A stretch of 64,000 nt of DNA from Acidimicrobiia bacterium (lineage in GTDB: Bacteria; Acidobacteriota; Terriglobia; Bryobacterales; Bryobacteraceae). The stretch is taken from assembly GCA_016871315.1 (NCBI GenBank), contig VFZE01000003.1:62001-126000 (forward strand). Reading direction: 5' to 3'. A model generated the notes under the pieces. It was not told where the DNA came from. It made no database searches and worked only from the letters and a program-made list of their open reading frames with translations. This document shows positions 60,652-64,000 of this stretch, piece after piece. The position numbers were made by a program, and so were the translations under genes. The first letter of the stretch is position 1; the number at the start of each line of letters is the position of its first letter.

Positions 60652-61863
60652 ATGACGGCCCTCACCCTTCTCGGCTCCACGGGCTCCATTGGCGTCAGTA
60701 CACTCGACGTCGTCCGCCGGCTCCCGGAGCGCTTCTGCATATTCGCGCTCTGCGCGGGCCGCAACGCCGATCTGCTCGCCTCCCAAATTGCCGAATTCCG
60801 CCCCCAACTCGTTGTTGTCGAAACCGATTCCGTCCGCGCGAGTCTAATGGAAAGGCTGGCCTCGGCCGGACTCGATTCCGGGAGTCTTCCCGCTGTCGAA
60901 ACCGGTCCCGCCGCCCTGGTTGCCGCCGCCACGGCGCAGGATGCCGGCATCGTCATGTCGGCCATCGTTGGCGTGGCCGGCCTGCAAGCCACCTATGAGG
61001 CGGTCAAGGCTGGCAAGCGAATCGGCCTGGCCAACAAGGAGGTCCTTGTCGCCAGCGGAAAACTGGTCATGGAAGCAGCCCGCGCCCACAACTCGGAACT
61101 TATCCCCGTTGACAGCGAACACAACGGCGCTCACCAGGCTCTTCGCGCCGGACGGCGCCATGAGGTCACCCGCCTCATCCTCACCGCCTCCGGCGGCCCT
61201 TTCCGCAATACGCCCAAGGATCAGCTGCGTGAGGTCACCGTCGAGCAGGCGCTCAACCACCCCACCTGGAAAATGGGGCAACGCATCACAATCGACTCGG
61301 CAACCATGATGAACAAAGGTTTTGAAGTCATCGAAGCCTGCTGGCTGTTCGACTTCGCCCCATCCGATGTCGACGTCGTCATCCACCCGCAATCCTCCGT
61401 CCACGCCATGGTGGAATACCTCGACGGCAGCCTCCTTGCCCAGATCTCCACCACGGACATGCGCATGCCCATCCAGTATGCGCTCACTTGGCCGGAGAGG
61501 CTCCCCGCCCCCGTCCCACCTATGGATTGGAGCTCGGTACGGTCGCTCGAATTCTTCCCGCCCGACCTCGATAAGTTCCCCCTGCTCCGCCTCGCCTATG
61601 AGGCGCAGCTTTCCGGCGGCTCGGCTCCATGTACTTTGAACGCTGCCGACGAAATTGCCGTAGAAGCTTTTGTGAACAGGCAGATCAGCTTCCCCGAGAT
61701 TCACGCCGTCGTCGCCGAAACCCTTTCCCGGGAACCGGCGCGCTCTCCTGCCTCCATCGCCGACGTGCTCGAAATCGACCGCGCCTCGCGCCGCCGCGCC
61801 GGGGAACTCGTGCGGCAACGCTCCCAAAACGCAACCTCCGCGCAGCCCGCGGGTAAGAGATAG
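60652..61863 (+). CDS. dxr: 1-deoxy-D-xylulose 5-phosphate reductoisomerase
   Basis: First committed enzyme of the MEP isoprenoid pathway, making 2-C-methyl-D-erythritol 4-phosphate with NADPH. The 403 residues show LLGSTGSIGVSTLDVVRRLP, IGLANKEVLVASGKLVMEAA, LIPVDSEHNGAHQAL with metal-binding Asp and Glu, LILTASGGPFRN, NHPTWKMGQRITIDSATMMN, and VVIHPQSSVHAMVEYLDGSL. rseP follows six bases later, a conserved pairing with dxr in many bacteria. Confidence 0.97.
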   Translation: MTALTLLGSTGSIGVSTLDVVRRLPERFCIFALCAGRNADLLASQIAEFRPQLVVVETDSVRASLMERLASAGLDSGSLPAVETGPAALVAAATAQDAGIVMSAIVGVAGLQATYEAVKAGKRIGLANKEVLVASGKLVMEAARAHNSELIPVDSEHNGAHQALRAGRRHEVTRLILTASGGPFRNTPKDQLREVTVEQALNHPTWKMGQRITIDSATMMNKGFEVIEACWLFDFAPSDVDVVIHPQSSVHAMVEYLDGSLLAQISTTDMRMPIQYALTWPERLPAPVPPMDWSSVRSLEFFPPDLDKFPLLRLAYEAQLSGGSAPCTLNAADEIAVEAFVNRQISFPEIHAVVAETLSREPARSPASIADVLEIDRASRRRAGELVRQRSQNATSAQPAGKR

Positions 61864-61869
61864 AAAGAA

Positions 61870-63186
61870 ATGGTAGCTCTGGAAAACTTCGGCTGGGTGC
61901 TCGTCATGATCGGTGTCATGATCATGATTCACGAGCTGGGCCATTACTGGGCCGCACGCTACTTCGACGTCAAAATTGAGACCTTCAGCTTCGGCTTCGG
62001 ACCCCGCCTGTTCGGCTTCCGCCGCGGCGAAACCGACTTCCGCTTCTCCGCCATCCTGTTCGGCGGCTACGTCAAAATGGCCGGTGAGCAGCCCGGTGAG
62101 GAATCCACCGATCCCCGCTCCTTCCTCGCCAAGCCGCGCTGGCAACGCCTCATCATCGCCTTCGCCGGACCCTGGATGAACATCCTGCTTGCCGTCGCCA
62201 TCCTCACCGGCCTCTACATGCACCAGTTCCCCAAGCTCCCGGAAGCCTCCGTGCCCGGCGTCGTCGGCCTCGTGCTTCCCGATTCGGCCGCCGCCAAGGC
62301 CGGCATCCAGGAGGGCGACCGCATCGTCGCCATCGACGGCAAGCGCAACCCAACCTGGGAAGACATCACGCTGAAGGAAATCAGCTCCGCCAGCCTGCCC
62401 ATCCAGGTTTCCGTCATCCGCAGCGGCTCGGAAATCACCCTCACCGTCACTCCTGAGCTCGACGACCGCAACGGCATTGGCAAGGCCGGTTGGGCCGAGC
62501 AGGCCGACATCCAGGTCGGTGGCGTCATGGCTGGCCTTGACGCCGAAAAGAAGGGCCTCCGCCGCGGCGACATCCTCGTCAGCGTCAACGGCCACCCCAT
62601 CCGCTCCACCTATCGTCTCCGCGAGCTCATCAAGGCCTCCGAAGGCCGCCCCGTCGAACTCGTCTATAGCCGCGAAGGCGCCGAGAACTCCATTGAAGTC
62701 ACTCCCCGCCTCCATGAAGTGGAAGGCCAGAAATCCTGGATGATCGGCGTCAATCTCGAGCCGCGCATCACCTTCGTACAACTCGGCTTTGGCGACGCCA
62801 TCGTCGAATCGGTCCGCGCCAACGTCCGCGGAGCCACACTCATCTTCCAGCTACTGAAGGGCATCGTCGAGCAGCGCATGTCCGCCAAGACTCTCGAAGG
62901 CCCCATCCGCATCGCCCAGCTCTCCGGCGACGCCGCACGCGAAGGCCTGCCCACCTTCCTTGCCTTGATGGCCATGATCAGCCTCAACCTCGCCATCTTC
63001 AACCTTCTCCCCATCCCTGTCCTCGACGGCGGCACCATCGTCGTCCTGCTTCTGGAAATGACCATCGGCCGCGACCTCTCCCTCCGCTTCAAGGAACGCG
63101 TCATCCAGCTCGGCTTCGTCTTCCTCATGATGGTCGTCGTCTTTGTCATCTACAACGACATCTCCAAAATCATGCCCCCCGGCTAA
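61870..63186 (+). CDS. rseP: RIP metalloprotease (site-2 protease)
   Basis: Inner-membrane zinc protease that cuts membrane-embedded anti-sigma factors and signal peptides. The 438 residues have the zinc motif IHELGHYWAARYF (His21 and His25) in the first helix, GGYVKMAGEQPGEE after it, two PDZ domains (VGLVLPDSAAAKAGIQEGDR, GGVMAGLDAEKKGLRRGD), and the conserved NLLPIPVLDGGTIVVLL with the third metal ligand. A sigma/anti-sigma remnant at 12.6 kb and the DegP-family protease at 54 kb are possible pathway relatives, but direct links are not shown. Confidence 0.96.
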   Translation: MVALENFGWVLVMIGVMIMIHELGHYWAARYFDVKIETFSFGFGPRLFGFRRGETDFRFSAILFGGYVKMAGEQPGEESTDPRSFLAKPRWQRLIIAFAGPWMNILLAVAILTGLYMHQFPKLPEASVPGVVGLVLPDSAAAKAGIQEGDRIVAIDGKRNPTWEDITLKEISSASLPIQVSVIRSGSEITLTVTPELDDRNGIGKAGWAEQADIQVGGVMAGLDAEKKGLRRGDILVSVNGHPIRSTYRLRELIKASEGRPVELVYSREGAENSIEVTPRLHEVEGQKSWMIGVNLEPRITFVQLGFGDAIVESVRANVRGATLIFQLLKGIVEQRMSAKTLEGPIRIAQLSGDAAREGLPTFLALMAMISLNLAIFNLLPIPVLDGGTIVVLLLEMTIGRDLSLRFKERVIQLGFVFLMMVVVFVIYNDISKIMPPG

Positions 63187-63198
63187 CCGTGGGGCGCC

Positions 63199-64000
63199 CT
63201 AGCTTCGGTAGAAGGCGCGAACCTGCTCGGCGACGTACTGCACCATGGATTCCGGCATGTAGGGCCAAAGCGGCAGGGAAACGATCTCGCGGCACGCCTT
63301 CTCGGCATGCGGAAGGTCGCCGCGCCGCAACCCGCTATCCCGGAAGGCGGGCATCAGGTGCAGCGGAACCGGATAATGTACGCCCGTGCCGATGCCTTTC
63401 TTGGCCAGATGCTCGCGCAGCCGGTTGCGCCGAGCCGCACGGATCACGTAAAGGTGATGCACCGCTTCCCCGTTCGTGCCGACGCGCCGCACCGCCTCGC
63501 AACCCGACAGCAGCACATCGTAGCTGGCCGCCGTTCTTGCGCGGTCCGCGTTCCATTCCTCGAGGCTTGGCAGGAACGCGCGCAGGTAGCAGCACTGCAT
63601 CTCGTCCAGCCGCGAGTTGATCCCCGTTACATAGGAGACCTGTCCGCCACGCCGGCCCCCGTCACGCAGCATCCGCAGCCGCTTGGCAACGCCCGCCTGA
63701 TTCGTCAGCACCGCTCCGCCGTCACCCAGGCAGCCCAGATTCTTGGTGGGATAAAAGCTGTAGCAGACGTAGGGTGAGTAGCGCGTCAGCGGCTTGCCCT
63801 TGTGCTGCGCCCCATGCGCCTGGCAGGCGTCCTGGATCAACACCGCCCTCAGTGTCCGGGCCACGGCGCGGAGGCGCGTCATCTCGCAGGGCTGGCCATA
63901 GAGATGCACCGGCACGATGGCGGCTGTCTTGCGCGACGCGCGGTTGCCGGCGTCGTCGGCATCCAGCAGCAGCGTCTCGGGATCCACATCGGCCAGCCGC
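63199..64000 (-). CDS. DegT/DnrJ/EryC1/StrS aminotransferase (partial, 5' end beyond window)
   Basis: At least 267 codons; the frame is open to the window edge. PLP-binding lysine: CYSFYPTKNLGCLGDGGAVL. IVPVHLYGQPCEMTRL and LIQDACQAHGAQHKGKPL supply the Asp that contacts the cofactor, and GINSRLDEMQCCYLRAFLPS and GVHYPVPLHLMPAF are typical later motifs. Such enzymes transaminate keto-sugars for O-antigen, antibiotic or exopolysaccharide sugars. The gene converges on rseP. The missing N-terminal third means start and leader are unseen. Confidence 0.93.
   Translation of the reverse strand, partial: RLADVDPETLLLDADDAGNRASRKTAAIVPVHLYGQPCEMTRLRAVARTLRAVLIQDACQAHGAQHKGKPLTRYSPYVCYSFYPTKNLGCLGDGGAVLTNQAGVAKRLRMLRDGGRRGGQVSYVTGINSRLDEMQCCYLRAFLPSLEEWNADRARTAASYDVLLSGCEAVRRVGTNGEAVHHLYVIRAARRNRLREHLAKKGIGTGVHYPVPLHLMPAFRDSGLRRGDLPHAEKACREIVSLPLWPYMPESMVQYVAEQVRAFYRS

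Noticed and set aside
60844-62781. A 645-codon open frame on the minus strand
   Set aside because: It lies antisense to dxr and rseP, both certain genes, and its sequence is Gly/Asp/Glu-rich without motifs.
1-64000. CRISPR arrays, insertion sequences, integrases or phage genes
   Set aside because: No regularly spaced repeats, transposase motifs or phage structural genes were seen on either strand, despite several decayed genes.

Overview
The window is high-GC bacterial DNA carrying about 57 protein-coding genes or gene remnants and no rRNA, tRNA, CRISPR array or insertion sequence that I can recognise. The gene content suggests an Acidobacteriota genome of the Solibacter/Bryobacter type. The pointers are an Oar-like TonB receptor with an N-terminal carboxypeptidase-regulatory domain, Tat-exported Gfo/Idh/MocA oxidoreductases, sulfatases, a PEP-CTERM protein, a serine/threonine kinase with a polytopic tail, sigma-factor/zinc-finger anti-sigma pairs, and the coproporphyrin route to heme. 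This assignment is an inference from content; no marker gene was compared.

Layout. 1-2.5 kb: HEAT-repeat protein, flavin reductase and phenylalanine hydroxylase. 2.5-7.3 kb: sigma-54 regulator with a dead receiver, a rhodanese gene interrupted by an in-frame TGA exactly at the catalytic cysteine, then divergent ferrochelatase (cpfC) and coproheme decarboxylase (chdC), and a secreted phytase-esterase-like protein. 7.3-13.3 kb: ABC exporter pair, a decayed membrane protein, a GDSL lipoprotein, and a truncated ECF sigma with its anti-sigma. 13.3-20.7 kb: membrane serine/threonine kinase, a decayed TonB receptor, mtgA, threonine dehydratase and a PilZ-DnaJ fusion. 20.7-29.2 kb: two Gfo/Idh/MocA enzymes around an unknown protein, a Tat-exported FMN hydroxyacid dehydrogenase coupled to a hexaheme cytochrome, DUF4202, ilvE and an M20 dipeptidase. 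29.2-35.4 kb: PEP-CTERM protein, a MoxR ATPase with a large unknown partner, a MocR-type remnant, infC, an HNH nuclease and comF. 35.4-43.6 kb: S9 peptidase, a DUF4097-like protein, an NtrX/NtrY-like two-component pair with a transglutaminase-like gene, and a phosphohexomutase. 43.6-50.5 kb: Oar-like TonB receptor and two divergent sulfatases. 50.5-64 kb: PP2C phosphatase, SDR, alanine dehydrogenase, peptidoglycan-binding protein, HtrA protease, EamA transporter, M20 peptidase, two dehydrogenases, a candidate small RNA, dxr-rseP, and a DegT/DnrJ aminotransferase cut by the window end.

The strongest unusual signal is at 4034-4447. The rhodanese frame continues for 45 codons past TGA 4307-4309, the TGA replaces the catalytic cysteine of the C-x-x-G-x-R loop, and a seven-base-pair hairpin with a G-U-containing loop starts 14 bases after it. 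This is what a secreted selenocysteine rhodanese would look like. A second theme is gene decay by internal deletion: an ECF sigma, a MocR regulator, a dienelactone hydrolase and a TonB receptor each keep recognisable ends or motifs while the middle is missing.
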